Below, piece after piece: positions 44,208 through 53,901 of a stretch of DNA of 64,000 bases. This DNA comes from Betaproteobacteria bacterium MOLA814 (GTDB taxonomy: Bacteria > Pseudomonadota > Gammaproteobacteria > Burkholderiales > Burkholderiaceae_C), in the NCBI GenBank assembly GCA_000496475.1, contig AYMW01000003.1, forward strand, positions 376,003 to 440,002. Direction: 5' to 3'. The first letter of the stretch is position 1. The number at the start of each line of letters is the position of its first letter. The translations under genes and the position numbers were made by a program. The notes below the pieces were generated by a model. The model had not been told where the DNA came from. It made no database searches and saw only the letters and a list, made by a program, of their open reading frames with translations.

Positions 44208-44663
44208 CTAATGTATATCCAAAGGGATGGTAATGGGTCCGCTGTTGACCAAATGCACCTGCATTTCCGTGGCAAAACGGCCCATGGCCACGTCTGGATG
44301 CACCAGCTTGGCTTGACCTACCAAGTAGTCAAACAATGCGCGGGCTTGGGCTGACGGTGCGCTGCCTACAAAGCTGGGGCGATTGCCTTTGTGTGTGTCT
44401 GCAGACAGTGTGAATTGGCTCACCAACAGCAAACCACCTGCTGTGCCATGGCCGTCGACATTGGCTAAGTCGTGGTCTAGCTTCCCCTCGGAGTTGTTAA
44501 ACACCCGCAACTTGAGTAATTTTTGGAGCAACCTATCAGCGGTGGCCGTTGTATCCGCAGGCATGGCGCATACGAGCACCAGCAGACCTGGACCAATGCG
44601 CCCGACAACGCTGCCACCCACCTCTACACGCGCTTCAGACACGCGCTGTATGACTGTTTTCAT
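44208..44663 (-). CDS. dtd: D-aminoacyl-tRNA deacylase
   Basis: Dtd removes D-amino acids from mischarged tRNA. LVSQFTL near 80-86 and GSAPSAQA near 99-106, with the family GlyProximal turn NSGPITIPLDI at the end (Gly-cis-Pro motif NSGPITI), are present. Length 151. Other genes nearby are not in the same pathway. Confidence 0.95.
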   Translation of the reverse strand: MKTVIQRVSEARVEVGGSVVGRIGPGLLVLVCAMPADTTATADRLLQKLLKLRVFNNSEGKLDHDLANVDGHGTAGGLLLVSQFTLSADTHKGNRPSFVGSAPSAQARALFDYLVGQAKLVHPDVAMGRFATEMQVHLVNSGPITIPLDIH

Positions 44664-44721
44664 AAGGTGTTTTTCATTTGGAAGCGGTCACGCACCAGCT
44701 TTTATAAGCTGCGCTATCAGC

Positions 44722-45657
44722 CTATTGCTCGGGTACCACATCGCTGATGTGCGCATGCGTTTCGACGTTGGTGGGCAGCAACTGAATGGTGGCCAACAAG
44801 CCAGGCACGGCGTGCACCAGTGCGCGCTCGACGTCACCTCGCAGCGCAGCAGCACGTCCCAATGTCCAGTCAGCAGACATGTGCATGTGCATGTCGACAA
44901 AGCAGCAAGCGCCAGCGCGGCGAGTGATCACGTGGTCAAACCGAATAATCTCGGCACCATTGCTGCTATGCGAAAAGCCAGCCAATATGGCGTCAATTTG
45001 AGCTTGCACGTCTGGCTCAACCGCCTCGTCCATCAGCGCTTGTGATGACTTCCACACCAGCTTGGCACCTTCACGCAAAATGTTCAAAGCCACACCGATG
45101 GCCACTGCGGCGTCAAGCCACAGCCAGTCTGTTAATACAGCCAACACCAAACCCACCACCACGCCAGCGGAGGTCCACACATCGGTCAGCAAATGCTTGG
45201 CGTCCCCTTCTAAAGCAGCTGAGCGGTAGCGCTTGGCAGACTGGAACATGAAGTAAGCCAGCACGCCGTTGAGCACCGAGCTCAGTATTGACAAAGAAAT
45301 ACCAATGTCCAATTGCACCAAGGGCTGCGGGTTGAACCAACGGTGGGTGGCTGAAATAATGATGCCTAAAGCTGCACCCACAATCAAAATGCCTTCGAAG
45401 CCAGCCGAAAAGTACTCTGCTTTGTGGTGCCCGTAGGGGTGGCCATCATCTGCAGGCCTGGCAGCCACGGTGACCATTTGCAAAGCAAACATGGCGCTGG
45501 CCAAGTTCACAAATGACTCCATGGCGTCAGACAACAAGGCCACTGAATCGGTCAACCACCACGCCAAGGTTTTAAGCGCAATGGTGGCCAGCGCCACCAG
45601 CACCGACAGCTTGAGCAGGTTTTTAGGGGTCTTCCAGTTGACGCGATCGCTGCTCAT
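44722..45657 (-). CDS. Cation diffusion facilitator (FieF-like) transporter
   Basis: CDF exporters remove Zn2+, Fe2+ or similar ions by proton antiport. About six spans are followed by a C-terminal cytoplasmic domain. SVALLSDAMESFVNLASAMF near 30-49 and DGHPYGHHKAEYF carry the first-site acids and histidines, and WLDAAVAIGVALNI the second half of the site. The C-terminal domain ends with HAHISDV. The ATG at 45657 is preferred; a TTG four codons upstream overlaps the tyrS stop. It is likely cotranscribed with tyrS. Confidence 0.87.
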   Translation of the reverse strand: MSSDRVNWKTPKNLLKLSVLVALATIALKTLAWWLTDSVALLSDAMESFVNLASAMFALQMVTVAARPADDGHPYGHHKAEYFSAGFEGILIVGAALGIIISATHRWFNPQPLVQLDIGISLSILSSVLNGVLAYFMFQSAKRYRSAALEGDAKHLLTDVWTSAGVVVGLVLAVLTDWLWLDAAVAIGVALNILREGAKLVWKSSQALMDEAVEPDVQAQIDAILAGFSHSSNGAEIIRFDHVITRRAGACCFVDMHMHMSADWTLGRAAALRGDVERALVHAVPGLLATIQLLPTNVETHAHISDVVPEQ

Positions 45658-45665
45658 GAGTGATT

Positions 45666-46934
45666 TCAAGCCGTCAAACTAACACGCGCAAACTTGCGCT
45701 TGCCCACTTGAACCACATAGATGCCTGGTTCAAGTTTTAAGCTTTTATCGCTGATGACGCAGGCGTCCACGCGCACACCACCGCCTTCAATTAAACGCCC
45801 ACCCTCTGACGATGACGTCGCCAAACCAGACGCCTTGAGCAACGCACCAATGCCCATGGGCGCACCGCTGAGCGTGACTTCAGGAATCTCGGCAGGCACG
45901 CCGCCCTTGCTGCGGTTGGTGAAGTCTTGCTCAGCCTTCTCTGCCGCATCTGCGCTGTGAAAACGCGTGGTGATCTCTTTGGCCAACATGACCTTGGCCG
46001 CCTTGGGGTTGAGGCCAGCCATGACTTGTGCGCGTAAGGCGGCAATTTCGGCCTCAGATTTGAAACTGAGCAACACATACCAACGCCACATGAGATCATC
46101 GCTAATGGACAGCACTTTGGCAAACATGTTGTTGGCGTCTTCAGCAATGCCAATGTAGTTGTTTTTACTCTTGGACATTTTGTCAACGCCGTCCAAGCCT
46201 TCCAACAGCGGCATGGTGAGAATGCACTGCGGCTCTTGGCCGTACTCTTGCTGCAAGTGTCGACCCATCAGCAAGTTGAATTTTTGATCGGTGCCACCCA
46301 ATTCCAAGTCGGCTTTGAGTGCCACGCTGTCATAGCCTTGCATCAACGGGTACAAAAACTCATGCACGCTGATACTTTGGCCGCTTGTAAAACGCTTGTG
46401 AAAATCGTCGCGCTCCATCATGCGTGCCACGTTGTATTTGGCAGCCAACTCGATCATGCCCCGCGCACCAAGGGGTTCGCTCCATTCGCTGTTGTAGCGA
46501 ATTTCGGTTTTTGACTCGTCCAACACCATAGCCGCTTGGCTGTAATAGGTCTGGGCATTGACCATGATTTGTTCCTTGGTCAGCGGTGGGCGTGTGCTGT
46601 TTCTGCCTGAAGGATCACCAATAAGGCTGGTGAAATCACCAATTAAAAAAATGACTTGATGCCCCAAGTCTTGCAACTGGCGCATTTTATTGAGCACCAC
46701 CGTGTGGCCAATGTGAATGTCGGGGGCGGTGGGATCCAAGCCCAACTTGATGCGCAGTGGACACCCGCTGGCGTATGACTTGTTGAGCTTGGTCACCCAC
46801 TCATCGCGTGGCAGCAATTCGTCGCATCCTCTTAAGCTGACGGCTAGCGCGTTGGCCACCTCATCGTTGGTGGGTTGAATAAGCTGATTCGGCGTTTTTA
46901 CTGCACCGTCGGCTTTGGATTGTATTTTTTTCAT
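45666..46934 (-). CDS. tyrS: Tyrosyl-tRNA synthetase
   Basis: Class I synthetase that charges tRNA-Tyr. The HIGH motif is at 74-77 and KMSKS at 252-256; GDFTSLIGDPSG and the C-terminal S4 RNA-binding domain (GVRVDACVISDKSLKL) complete the TyrS pattern. Length 422, in keeping with the TyrZ/TyrS group of Gram-negatives that has an extra N-terminal stretch. Divergent from the M23 peptidase gene. Confidence 0.97.
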   Translation of the reverse strand: MKKIQSKADGAVKTPNQLIQPTNDEVANALAVSLRGCDELLPRDEWVTKLNKSYASGCPLRIKLGLDPTAPDIHIGHTVVLNKMRQLQDLGHQVIFLIGDFTSLIGDPSGRNSTRPPLTKEQIMVNAQTYYSQAAMVLDESKTEIRYNSEWSEPLGARGMIELAAKYNVARMMERDDFHKRFTSGQSISVHEFLYPLMQGYDSVALKADLELGGTDQKFNLLMGRHLQQEYGQEPQCILTMPLLEGLDGVDKMSKSKNNYIGIAEDANNMFAKVLSISDDLMWRWYVLLSFKSEAEIAALRAQVMAGLNPKAAKVMLAKEITTRFHSADAAEKAEQDFTNRSKGGVPAEIPEVTLSGAPMGIGALLKASGLATSSSEGGRLIEGGGVRVDACVISDKSLKLEPGIYVVQVGKRKFARVSLTA

Positions 46935-47051
46935 AGGTGACTACTTGCCGCAAACCAAGGACTTACATATAATCCTTGAAGCTTATGATAAGGTTAACTA
47001 GTTGTACGTGGTTGCTAATAATGCGCTGTGTACAACCCGATGCCAACTGCC

Positions 47052-47067
47052 GTTTGTAGTTACAAAC
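47052..47067. promoter_or_regulatory. Perfect palindrome between tyrS and the M23 peptidase gene
   Basis: GTTTGTA and TACAAAC are exact complements around the dinucleotide GT, 16 bases in all. It lies in the 247-bp divergent gap, where a repressor could control either gene. No known consensus is matched confidently. Confidence 0.45.
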
Positions 47068-47098
47068 CCAGGCCGGCTTTGGACACCAATTGTAGTAG

Positions 47099-47124
47099 GC
47101 ATGGCCGCCACTTTCCGGCCATGC
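47099..47124. promoter_or_regulatory. 9-bp hairpin in the M23 peptidase leader
   Basis: GCATGGCCG and CGGCCATGC pair perfectly around an eight-base loop. No T-tract follows, so it is not an obvious terminator. It lies about 58 bases before the chosen start of the peptidase. Confidence 0.35.
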
Positions 47125-47181
47125 GTCAGCGCTCAAGGCTTTGAGCCACACCATTTATTTATAAACGCATCCCCTGAGGGC

Positions 47182-48612
47182 ATGCGTTGTTGGGAGTTTT
47201 TTTTGTTTAATGCGCACAACCGCTTTAGAAGTTCCGCACAGTCTTCGCATGCAATCGCCGCACCCACACCCCTGTCAACAACATGGCAGCGCCGAATATT
47301 TTTGGCTGGGCTCAGTCTGTTTGGCTTAGGCGTTACCTCATTTGGCGTGGGCAGTGTGCTGGACAAACCGTCGCACAACATACACCCGGCCAGTATGAGC
47401 AGCGTAGACCCATCAGCCATGGTGGGCGATACGTTGAACCTGCCTTTTGACATCAATTTGAATGCATTTCTGGGTGGCAATGATGTCCACGTGTTGCTGT
47501 ACGCCCATGACTGGATTCGCAGAGGCGACACCAGCGTTAGTCTGCTCAAACGCATGGGGGTGCAAGACGACGAACTGGCCGCTTGGATGCGCAACAACGA
47601 GGGCGCACGTGCTGTTATGGCCAACCCCAACAGCAAACGTGTGAACGTGGCTTACACGCTCGAGGGGGGCGTACAGCAACTGGTGTTGCGCTGGATGCCA
47701 GATAGTGACCTCGATAGCTTCACACGCTTAACCATTTCTCGCAGCGACACCGGCGTTTTTACCAGCCAGTCAGAGCAACTTGATCTGCAGCGCAGTCAAC
47801 GCATTATCAGTGGGCTAATTGAATCTTCTTTGTTTGCCGCCACCGATGCTGCCGATATTCCTGACAGCATTGCCATGGCTGTTGCAGAAGTCTTTGCCAA
47901 CGACATTGACTTCAACCGCGACTTGCGCAAGGGGGACACCTTTAATTTGGTGTATGAGCAGCTGGAAGCCGACGGTGAGCCTTTTAAAACAGGTCGCTTG
48001 CTGGCGACACAGTTCATCAACAACGGCCGTGAGCTCAATGCCATTTGGTTTGCTAACGGCACGACAAAAGGCGAGTACTTTGATTTAGACGGCAACAGCA
48101 CAAGGCGTTTTTACTTGGCCTCTCCTATGGAGTTTTCGCGAGTCACCAGTAACTTTGCCATGCGGTTCCACCCTATCCAAAAAAGGTGGAAGCGTCACTT
48201 GGGCGTAGACTACGGCGCGCCTACTGGCACTTTGGTGAGGACTGTGGGTGATGGCCGCGTGTCCTTTGCTGGCGTTAAGGGCGGCTACGGCAATGTGGTC
48301 GAGATTCAACATGACAGCAAAAATACCACCTTGTATGCGCACTTGAGTCGTATTTTGGTTCGCAAAGGCCAGCACATAGAGCGAGGCGACAACATTGGCA
48401 AAGTGGGCAGTACCGGCTGGTCTACTGGTCCACACCTGCACTTTGAGCACCGCGTGGCAGGTGTGCACAAAAACCCGGCTTTGCTGGCGCGCAACAGCCG
48501 AGCCATGACCATTGACAAGTCGCGCAAACAAGCCTTTTTGGCGATCGCCAAAGACATGTCCACGCAACTGGAGGCAGCCAGTTGGATGACGGCTCAGGCA
48601 GACACCAACTAG
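47182..48612 (+). CDS. M23 family peptidoglycan endopeptidase (MepM-like)
   Basis: After a basic N-region a hydrophobic anchor (RRIFLAGLSLFGLGVTSFGVG) places the protein in the membrane with a periplasmic body. The middle part has the OapA/LysM-like region and the C-terminal M23 domain has HLGVD, with the metal His and Asp, and HLHFEHR with the HxH pair. These are zinc endopeptidases that cut peptide cross-links during wall growth. Start choice is uncertain: ATG at 47182 has a ribosome site too close, and a TTG at 47203 has GGGAG six bases before it; the frame is open to 47002. About 476 residues. Confidence 0.88.
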   Translation: MRCWEFFLFNAHNRFRSSAQSSHAIAAPTPLSTTWQRRIFLAGLSLFGLGVTSFGVGSVLDKPSHNIHPASMSSVDPSAMVGDTLNLPFDINLNAFLGGNDVHVLLYAHDWIRRGDTSVSLLKRMGVQDDELAAWMRNNEGARAVMANPNSKRVNVAYTLEGGVQQLVLRWMPDSDLDSFTRLTISRSDTGVFTSQSEQLDLQRSQRIISGLIESSLFAATDAADIPDSIAMAVAEVFANDIDFNRDLRKGDTFNLVYEQLEADGEPFKTGRLLATQFINNGRELNAIWFANGTTKGEYFDLDGNSTRRFYLASPMEFSRVTSNFAMRFHPIQKRWKRHLGVDYGAPTGTLVRTVGDGRVSFAGVKGGYGNVVEIQHDSKNTTLYAHLSRILVRKGQHIERGDNIGKVGSTGWSTGPHLHFEHRVAGVHKNPALLARNSRAMTIDKSRKQAFLAIAKDMSTQLEAASWMTAQADTN

Positions 48613-48700
48613 ACCCTGTCTACTAGGTGGCTGCTTTATTTGGCGACTGACCTGTGGCATGCAGCACAATAGCCGACATACTCTTTAGCTTCAACACGCC

Positions 48701-49864
48701 ATGCATGCCATACCTCCAACGCTGTTTATAGGCCTGATGTCTGGCACCAGCCTAGATGGTGTAGATGGCGTTTTATGCCGTATCGGCGACGATGGACAGC
48801 CCGCTGTTGTCGCTCACGCCCACGAGCCATTCAGTGCTGCCGTAAGAGCTGCGGCCTTACAACTCAATACACCAGGTCATAACGAGCTGCACCTCAGCGC
48901 ACAAGTGGGCATTGCACTGGCACATGACAGCGCACAGGTTTGCGCCACCTTGCTGCACCGCTCTGGTTTGAATGCACAACAGGTGTGTGCCGTTGCCAGT
49001 CATGGTCAGACCGTTAGACATGCCCCTCAAGCAAGAGTCACCTTAGATAGCGCGCCAAGTGTGGGCTATTCGGTTCAAGTGAACAACCCTGCATTGCTGG
49101 CTGAACTCACAGGCATAGATGTAATTGCCGATTTTCGAAGCCGCGACATTGCCGCGGGTGGTCAGGGCGCTCCGCTGGTCCCAGCTTTTCACCAGCATGT
49201 GTTTGGCTCGACCGACCCCGAGACGTGTGTGGCGGTGCTCAATGTGGGCGGCATGGCCAACGTGAGCCTGTGTTCAAACCATACCGTGTCTGGCTGCGAT
49301 ACGGGCCCAGGTAACGTGCTGCTTGACATCTGGGCACAACGCCACATTGGACGTGACTTTGACCAATATGGCGCATGGGGCGCAACCGGCACAGTCAACT
49401 TAGCGTTGCTTGCTTCGTTGCTGCGCGCACCTTTTTTCAACACCAACCAGGCCACGGCGCCTACCAGCACAGGGCGAGATTTGTTCAACGCGTCTTGGCT
49501 ACAACTAGCGCTTGTTGGCTTCGAGCAGCTTGCTCCTGAGGATGTTCAAGCCACACTGGCCGCACTTACAGCACAAAGCGCAGCACACCAGATGTCGCAC
49601 TTAGCTGTTAACAGCGCATGGCCAGACACAGTATTGGTCTGCGGCGGAGGCGCTTACAACCGACACCTGATGGCGCAGCTCCAAAGCACCATGCCACAAT
49701 CTACAGTTCGTCGCACTGACGAAGCTGGCATGCCAGCTATGCAAGTAGAGGCCTGCGCTTTTGCTTGGTTGGCGTGGTGTTTTGTACATAGGCGCACAGC
49801 CAATGTCGTTGCTGCAACAGGTGCTCGCGGCCCACGCGTGCTAGGCGCTTTGTATCCACACTGA
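48701..49864 (+). CDS. anmK: Anhydro-N-acetylmuramic acid kinase
   Basis: AnmK converts 1,6-anhydro-MurNAc to MurNAc-6-phosphate, recycling cell-wall sugar. The GLMSGTSLDGVD start (residues 8-19), SHGQTVRH with the sugar-binding acids around 104-111, and VCGGGAYN near 316-323 identify the family. Length 387. It follows the M23 endopeptidase, consistent with wall turnover and with the lytic transglycosylase that makes its substrate. Confidence 0.95.
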   Translation: MHAIPPTLFIGLMSGTSLDGVDGVLCRIGDDGQPAVVAHAHEPFSAAVRAAALQLNTPGHNELHLSAQVGIALAHDSAQVCATLLHRSGLNAQQVCAVASHGQTVRHAPQARVTLDSAPSVGYSVQVNNPALLAELTGIDVIADFRSRDIAAGGQGAPLVPAFHQHVFGSTDPETCVAVLNVGGMANVSLCSNHTVSGCDTGPGNVLLDIWAQRHIGRDFDQYGAWGATGTVNLALLASLLRAPFFNTNQATAPTSTGRDLFNASWLQLALVGFEQLAPEDVQATLAALTAQSAAHQMSHLAVNSAWPDTVLVCGGGAYNRHLMAQLQSTMPQSTVRRTDEAGMPAMQVEACAFAWLAWCFVHRRTANVVAATGARGPRVLGALYPH

Positions 49865-49960
49865 TATTTTTTTGCCTGTGTTTACGCTGATGCCTATTGA
49901 CACAGCCATTTTCAACTTATGTGTGTGCTGTCTCTTAACGATGAGGCACTTTAAGACGTA

Positions 49961-49987
49961 AAAAAACCCAGCCAGGCTGGGTTTTTT
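49961..49987. terminator. Bidirectional rho-independent terminator between anmK and erpA
   Basis: AAAAAA, then CCCAG and CTGGG in a short GC stem, then TTTTTT. Both strands have a U-tract, so it can end both convergent transcripts. Confidence 0.85.
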
Positions 49988-50010
49988 ATAAAGTCACTTC
50001 GCGTGGTCGT

Positions 50011-50379
50011 TTAAGCGCTGAAGCTAGAGCCGCAGCCGCATGTCGACGTCGCATTTGGATTTTTGATGACGAACTGTGCACCCTGTAAATCTTCTTTGTA
50101 GTCGATCTCAGAACCGGTGAGGTATTGGTAGCTCATGGCGTCAATTAGCAATGACACGCCATTTTTAGTCATTGTGGTGTCGTCTTCGTTTGTGATCTCA
50201 TCAAAAGTGAAACCGTACTGGAAACCGGAACAACCACCACCTTGCACGAACACGCGTAATTTCAAATCTGGATTGCCTTCTTCTGCTATCAGATCTGCGA
50301 CTTTTGCAGCCGCACTATCTGTAAAGACAAGGGCAACTGGCATTTCCATTTCTGGAACAAGTTCTGCTACTGCGGTCAT
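50011..50379 (-). CDS. erpA: Iron-sulfur cluster insertion protein ErpA
   Basis: ErpA is an A-type carrier that delivers Fe-S clusters to apoproteins, including those of the isoprenoid pathway and respiration. [10 protein letters not shown] contains the first cysteine and CGCGSSF at the end the other two. Length 122 from the ATG at 50379; the ORF extends 14 codons upstream without similarity. CoxS and BoxA/PaaE in this window are candidate clients in general terms. Confidence 0.94.
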   Translation of the reverse strand: MTAVAELVPEMEMPVALVFTDSAAAKVADLIAEEGNPDLKLRVFVQGGGCSGFQYGFTFDEITNEDDTTMTKNGVSLLIDAMSYQYLTGSEIDYKEDLQGAQFVIKNPNATSTCGCGSSFSA

Positions 50380-50471
50380 ATAAATTCTCTCGATATATTT
50401 GTGTTGGCTCACCACACACAAAAGTAAGTAACTAAATGAAATGGTACACCAATACCACTGGTGGTGCGGCG

Positions 50472-50870
50472 TTAAGCTTGCTTGGCCGCCAGTTTAAGAG
50501 GGGCTTTTTCATCGGACATCGCCACTGTAGGGCACAGCTGCCCGGTAACCAAAGCGCCCAAATGCAACTCTATAGACTTGTACAGCACATTGCCTTCAAC
50601 GCGTGCCTTTGGCTGTAACTCAATGATTTGCTTGGCTTCGACTGGTCCCAGCACGGTACCGTTCACGATCACGTGATCGGCAGACACCGAGCCCTCGATG
50701 CGAGCGTTCTCACTGACGACCAGGACGCTGGGCTTGCCTTCACGACCTTTGACGTCGCCAGTGACAACACCATCAATGCGCAAGCCGTCCTCAAAGGAAA
50801 TATTGCCACCAATGGTGGTTCCCGACGCAATCAAACTTTTAATTAACGGCATTTTCTTTTTACCCAACAT
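50472..50870 (-). CDS. Bactofilin-family polymer-forming protein
   Basis: Bactofilins make nucleotide-independent filaments that support cell shape and polar or wall-related functions. Residues 16-110 show the repeating right-handed beta-helix pattern with regular Gly and Val positions ([36 protein letters not shown]). Basic and short terminal tails are as usual. DUF6776 follows on the same strand side upstream, a common pair in Betaproteobacteria. Confidence 0.9.
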   Translation of the reverse strand: MLGKKKMPLIKSLIASGTTIGGNISFEDGLRIDGVVTGDVKGREGKPSVLVVSENARIEGSVSADHVIVNGTVLGPVEAKQIIELQPKARVEGNVLYKSIELHLGALVTGQLCPTVAMSDEKAPLKLAAKQA

Positions 50871-50931
50871 AGTCGCTTTTCTTTCTTCTAAGTATGGCTA
50901 GACGTGACGCTTGTTGTCAAACACAGCGGTC

Positions 50932-51642
50932 TTAAAAATCAAATGTCTGTACAGACTTCACTGTGCCATTTTGCACAAGCTTGACTGTCAGTGTTTTTAT
51001 CAACACGTCACTGGGTACATCAAAGACGCCAGTGGTTCTAACATATTGCATGAGGCTGATGTTGCGCGGACTGCCTTGCGGCGTCATGCTGAAGGGCTTA
51101 CCGCCCAACGAACCTGCCACTAAGAGCTCAATCGTACCTTTAAAAGCGGTTGGGTTTTTGGCTGCTTGAATGACCAGTACCTGCCAACGCACTTGGGTAG
51201 GCATGAGCATTTCTGCTTGGACCGAACGTATGCGTGCGCTGGCTACCCCGCTGCTGGCAGGTATGAGTTGCTCAAAGAATCCAAGATCGTCCCGCAAACC
51301 TTGGTTATCGGCTTCTAACCGGCGAATTTGCTCGACCAACTCACTTTGAGCTGTTTGCTCTGCAATCATCTGGCTTTGGGAGGTATTGACCAGTGACTGT
51401 GCCTTTTCTAACAAGCCACTGATTCGCAAATTCTCATACTTGAGCATGCGAACTTCTTCGCGTGAGCCCGAGTCAACACCAGCAATGTGCTTGCCTTGTT
51501 CAAAGGCCCACAAGGCCAATGCAGCTGAAAAGCCCAATACAAGCGCACCCAGCAACCAACTCAATGGCCAGGGCAGAGCGCTTCTCACAGCCATGCGCGG
51601 TGCACTTACCGTTAAGCGACGTATCAGCAAACGTAATCTCAT
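50932..51642 (-). CDS. DUF6776 family membrane-anchored coiled-coil protein
   Basis: A basic N-terminus precedes one membrane span (about 28-46). A coiled coil at about 58-115 follows, with heptad-like leucines (LRISGLLEKAQSL, LVEQIRRLEADN), and then a beta-rich C-terminal domain. DUF6776 is restricted to proteobacteria and often lies beside bactofilin, so a cell-shape partner role is possible. Unknown function. Confidence 0.83.
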   Translation of the reverse strand: MRLRLLIRRLTVSAPRMAVRSALPWPLSWLLGALVLGFSAALALWAFEQGKHIAGVDSGSREEVRMLKYENLRISGLLEKAQSLVNTSQSQMIAEQTAQSELVEQIRRLEADNQGLRDDLGFFEQLIPASSGVASARIRSVQAEMLMPTQVRWQVLVIQAAKNPTAFKGTIELLVAGSLGGKPFSMTPQGSPRNISLMQYVRTTGVFDVPSDVLIKTLTVKLVQNGTVKSVQTFDF

Positions 51643-51693
51643 GGGCGGCTAGGCTAACTAAGTTTAACTAAAAATGTTTACTTTAAAGCGACA

Positions 51694-51724
51694 AAGCCGC
51701 CGAAGACTTGTCTTGCGGCGGCTT
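51694..51724 (-). terminator. Terminator-like hairpin after rpsI
   Basis: AAGCCGCC and GGCGGCTT pair around an inner AAGAC/GTCTT stem. On the minus strand a short T run follows. It ends the rplM-rpsI transcript 20 bases after the rpsI stop. Confidence 0.7.
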
Positions 51725-51744
51725 GTATGAACAACAATACGTGA

Positions 51745-52137
51745 TTAACGCTTGCTGAACTGCTTACGTCGACGCGCTGAACGGAAGCCGACTTTCTTAC
51801 GCTCAACTTCACGGGCATCACGGGTCACGTAACCTGCCGCAGACAATTCTGGCTTCAAGTTTATGTCGTAATCCATCAAAGCACGTGTAATGCCGTGACG
51901 AACCGCGCCAGCTTGGCCAGATTCTCCGCCGCCATGGACGTTGACCAAGATGTCGAAGGTTTCGACATTTGCAGTCAACACCAAGGGTTGCTTGGCAATC
52001 ATGATGGAGGTTTGACGACCGAAATAACTCTCGATATCTTTACCGTTCACCGTGACTTTGCCTGAGCCTTTTTTGATAAACACGCGCGCCACGCTTGATT
52101 TGCGGCGGCCCGTGCCATTGTTCCAATCACCAATCAT
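51745..52137 (-). CDS. rpsI: 30S ribosomal protein S9
   Basis: The 130-residue protein has the S9 start ([13 protein letters not shown]), the central [21 protein letters not shown] and the basic C-terminal RRRKQFSKR whose last Lys-Arg touches the P-site tRNA. It is the second gene of the universally paired rplM-rpsI operon, nine bases after rplM. Confidence 0.98.
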   Translation of the reverse strand: MIGDWNNGTGRRKSSVARVFIKKGSGKVTVNGKDIESYFGRQTSIMIAKQPLVLTANVETFDILVNVHGGGESGQAGAVRHGITRALMDYDINLKPELSAAGYVTRDAREVERKKVGFRSARRRKQFSKR

Positions 52138-52146
52138 TTCGGCTCC

Positions 52147-52575
52147 TTAGATTTCCAACACTTTGGGTTGCTGGGCAGTATGTGGGTGCTCTGCACCACC
52201 ATACACTTTGAGCTTCTTGACCATGGCATAACCAAGTGGGCCTTTGGGCAGCATGCCCTTGACCGCTTTTTCCAGCGCTCGGCCTGGATGTTTGGCTTGC
52301 ATGTCACGGAAGTTGGTGCCATAAATGCCACCTGGAAAACCAGAGTGACGGTAATACACCTTGTCAATGGCTTTGTTGCCAGTGACTCGTAATTTTGCTG
52401 CATTGATGACAACGATGAAGTCACCGGTGTCAATGTGAGGCGTATAAATGGCTTTGTGTTTGCCGCGTAGACGGAGAGCAACTTCGCTGGCTACTCGTCC
52501 GAGCACCTTATCGGTGGCGTCAACCACAAACCACTCATGGACCACCTCAGCGGGTTTAGCGCTGAAAGTTTTCAT
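52147..52575 (-). CDS. rplM: 50S ribosomal protein L13
   Basis: L13 binds 23S rRNA early in 50S assembly. MKTFSAKP start, [16 protein letters not shown], and GMLPKGPLG near 102-110 with the basic [10 protein letters not shown] are all as in the family. Length 142. The start at 52575 is chosen because an upstream extension of the frame has no similarity. The 233-bp gap to the divergent rlmJ contains the promoters. Confidence 0.98.
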   Translation of the reverse strand: MKTFSAKPAEVVHEWFVVDATDKVLGRVASEVALRLRGKHKAIYTPHIDTGDFIVVINAAKLRVTGNKAIDKVYYRHSGFPGGIYGTNFRDMQAKHPGRALEKAVKGMLPKGPLGYAMVKKLKVYGGAEHPHTAQQPKVLEI

Positions 52576-52742
52576 TTGAGATATCTCTTGAGTTGGTTTG
52601 GCGGACCCTACTCCACGGTCGGCGTTTCTCTTATGGAAACCTCTTAGGTGGTAGGTTGCACGCTTGGTTTCTAAACTTTTACAAGATGTCAAAACCAGTT
52701 GTACGTACTTGGCCGCGGGGTCACTGAATCGCTGCCAAGCCC

Positions 52743-52759
52743 ATTATTATACGAATAAT
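52743..52759. promoter_or_regulatory. AT-rich palindrome in the rplM-rlmJ gap
   Basis: ATTATT and AATAAT pair around ATACG. On the minus strand it contains TATAAT, a consensus -10 for rplM, though I could not place a matching -35. The symmetry may be accidental. Confidence 0.4.
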
Positions 52760-52808
52760 ATTGGTCAGCGCCATACATTTTCCACCAGTGCGGGTACGAT
52801 ACCCCTAT

Positions 52809-53696
52809 ATGTTCAGTTACAGACACGCTTTTCACGCTGGCAACCATGCCGACGTACTCAAACACGCCACGCTGGTCGCTGTATTACAACACCTCACACT
52901 TAAAGAAGGTGCCTTGTCTGTTGTGGATACGCACGCAGGCGCTGGTTTGTACAAGTTAGACAGCAACAGCGCCACAACCAGCGCTGAGGCCGAGTTTGGG
53001 ATCAAGGCCTTATTGGCGCACATCAGCAAACACGGCAAGGCCAGTGCGCCCGCCCTGCTGTCCGCATATGTGGGTATGCTGCGTCAATTCAATGGCGGCA
53101 AAGACATCAAAATGTACCCGGGCTCGCCCATCATTGCTGCGGAGTTGTTGCGTACGCAAGACCGTGTGATGGCGTTTGAAGTTCACCCCACTGACCACCG
53201 CTTGCTGCGCACCACGTTGGAACAAGCCACCTCACGTGCCAAACTGCTGATGGACAGGAAAGACGGCTTTGAGGGCATACGCTCGCTGCTGCCACCTGTA
53301 TCGAGGCGCGGACTTGTGGTGTGCGATCCCAGTTACGAGCTCAAAACAGACTACGCCGAAGTGCTCAATATGACGGTAGAAGCTTTAAGGCGCTTTGCCA
53401 CTGGCTCTATGTTGATTTGGTATCCCTTGGTTGGTCGCCCCGAAGCGCATGACTTGCCTCGCAAACTTAAAAATGCGGTCGCAAAAGCTGGTAAAAGCTG
53501 GCTGCATGCCACGCTGCAAGTGCGTGCCGGCGCCGCGGGTCAAGGCACTGGCGGAGGCTTAGGCGCCAGCGGCGTGTTTGTGGTGAACCCACCGCACACG
53601 CTCAAAGCCCAGATGCAAGAAGCGCTGCCTTATTTGGTTGAAGCGCTGGGTCAAGACACGCACGCGGCTTTTAAACTAGAGTCGCACGGCAACTAG
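52809..53696 (+). CDS. rlmJ: 23S rRNA (adenine2030-N6)-methyltransferase RlmJ
   Basis: RlmJ methylates A2030 of 23S r[22 protein letters not shown] is the family start with the positively charged rRNA-binding loop. SAM-binding ENPTH- or GS-type elements follow, with EVHPTDH near 125-131 and the catalytic-loop DPSYE near 178-182; many homologues read DPPYE, so Pro is Ser here. Length 295 from the ATG at 52809. Confidence 0.93.
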   Translation: MFSYRHAFHAGNHADVLKHATLVAVLQHLTLKEGALSVVDTHAGAGLYKLDSNSATTSAEAEFGIKALLAHISKHGKASAPALLSAYVGMLRQFNGGKDIKMYPGSPIIAAELLRTQDRVMAFEVHPTDHRLLRTTLEQATSRAKLLMDRKDGFEGIRSLLPPVSRRGLVVCDPSYELKTDYAEVLNMTVEALRRFATGSMLIWYPLVGRPEAHDLPRKLKNAVAKAGKSWLHATLQVRAGAAGQGTGGGLGASGVFVVNPPHTLKAQMQEALPYLVEALGQDTHAAFKLESHGN

Positions 53697-53791
53697 GCAC
53701 AGGTCTGGTGTCAGATCCAGGCTGAGGTCAACACATGCCAACCAACACTGTTGCAAGCGCTGTGGCGCCATCGGTGTAAATACCAATTTAA

Positions 53792-53815
53792 TTAACCGAC
53801 CGGTCGGTCGGTTAA
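53792..53815. promoter_or_regulatory. Perfect inverted repeat, TetR/PaaR-type operator of the paa operon
   Basis: TTAACCGACCG and CGGTCGGTTAA are exact complements separated by GT. The core ACCGACCGGTCGGT is the form expected of a TetR-family site. It lies 87-110 bases before the paaA start, just upstream of a TATACT -10-like hexamer at 53821-53826, so binding would block RNA polymerase. The PaaR-like protein at 20.2 kb is the candidate. Confidence 0.8.
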
Positions 53816-53901
53816 TGGGGTATACTTCAAAATTAGTTGCAGCTATAGGGCTGCTGGCACAGGCGCATTTCCGCCTGAGTCGTAATTTTGGAGCGTTGCA
53901 C

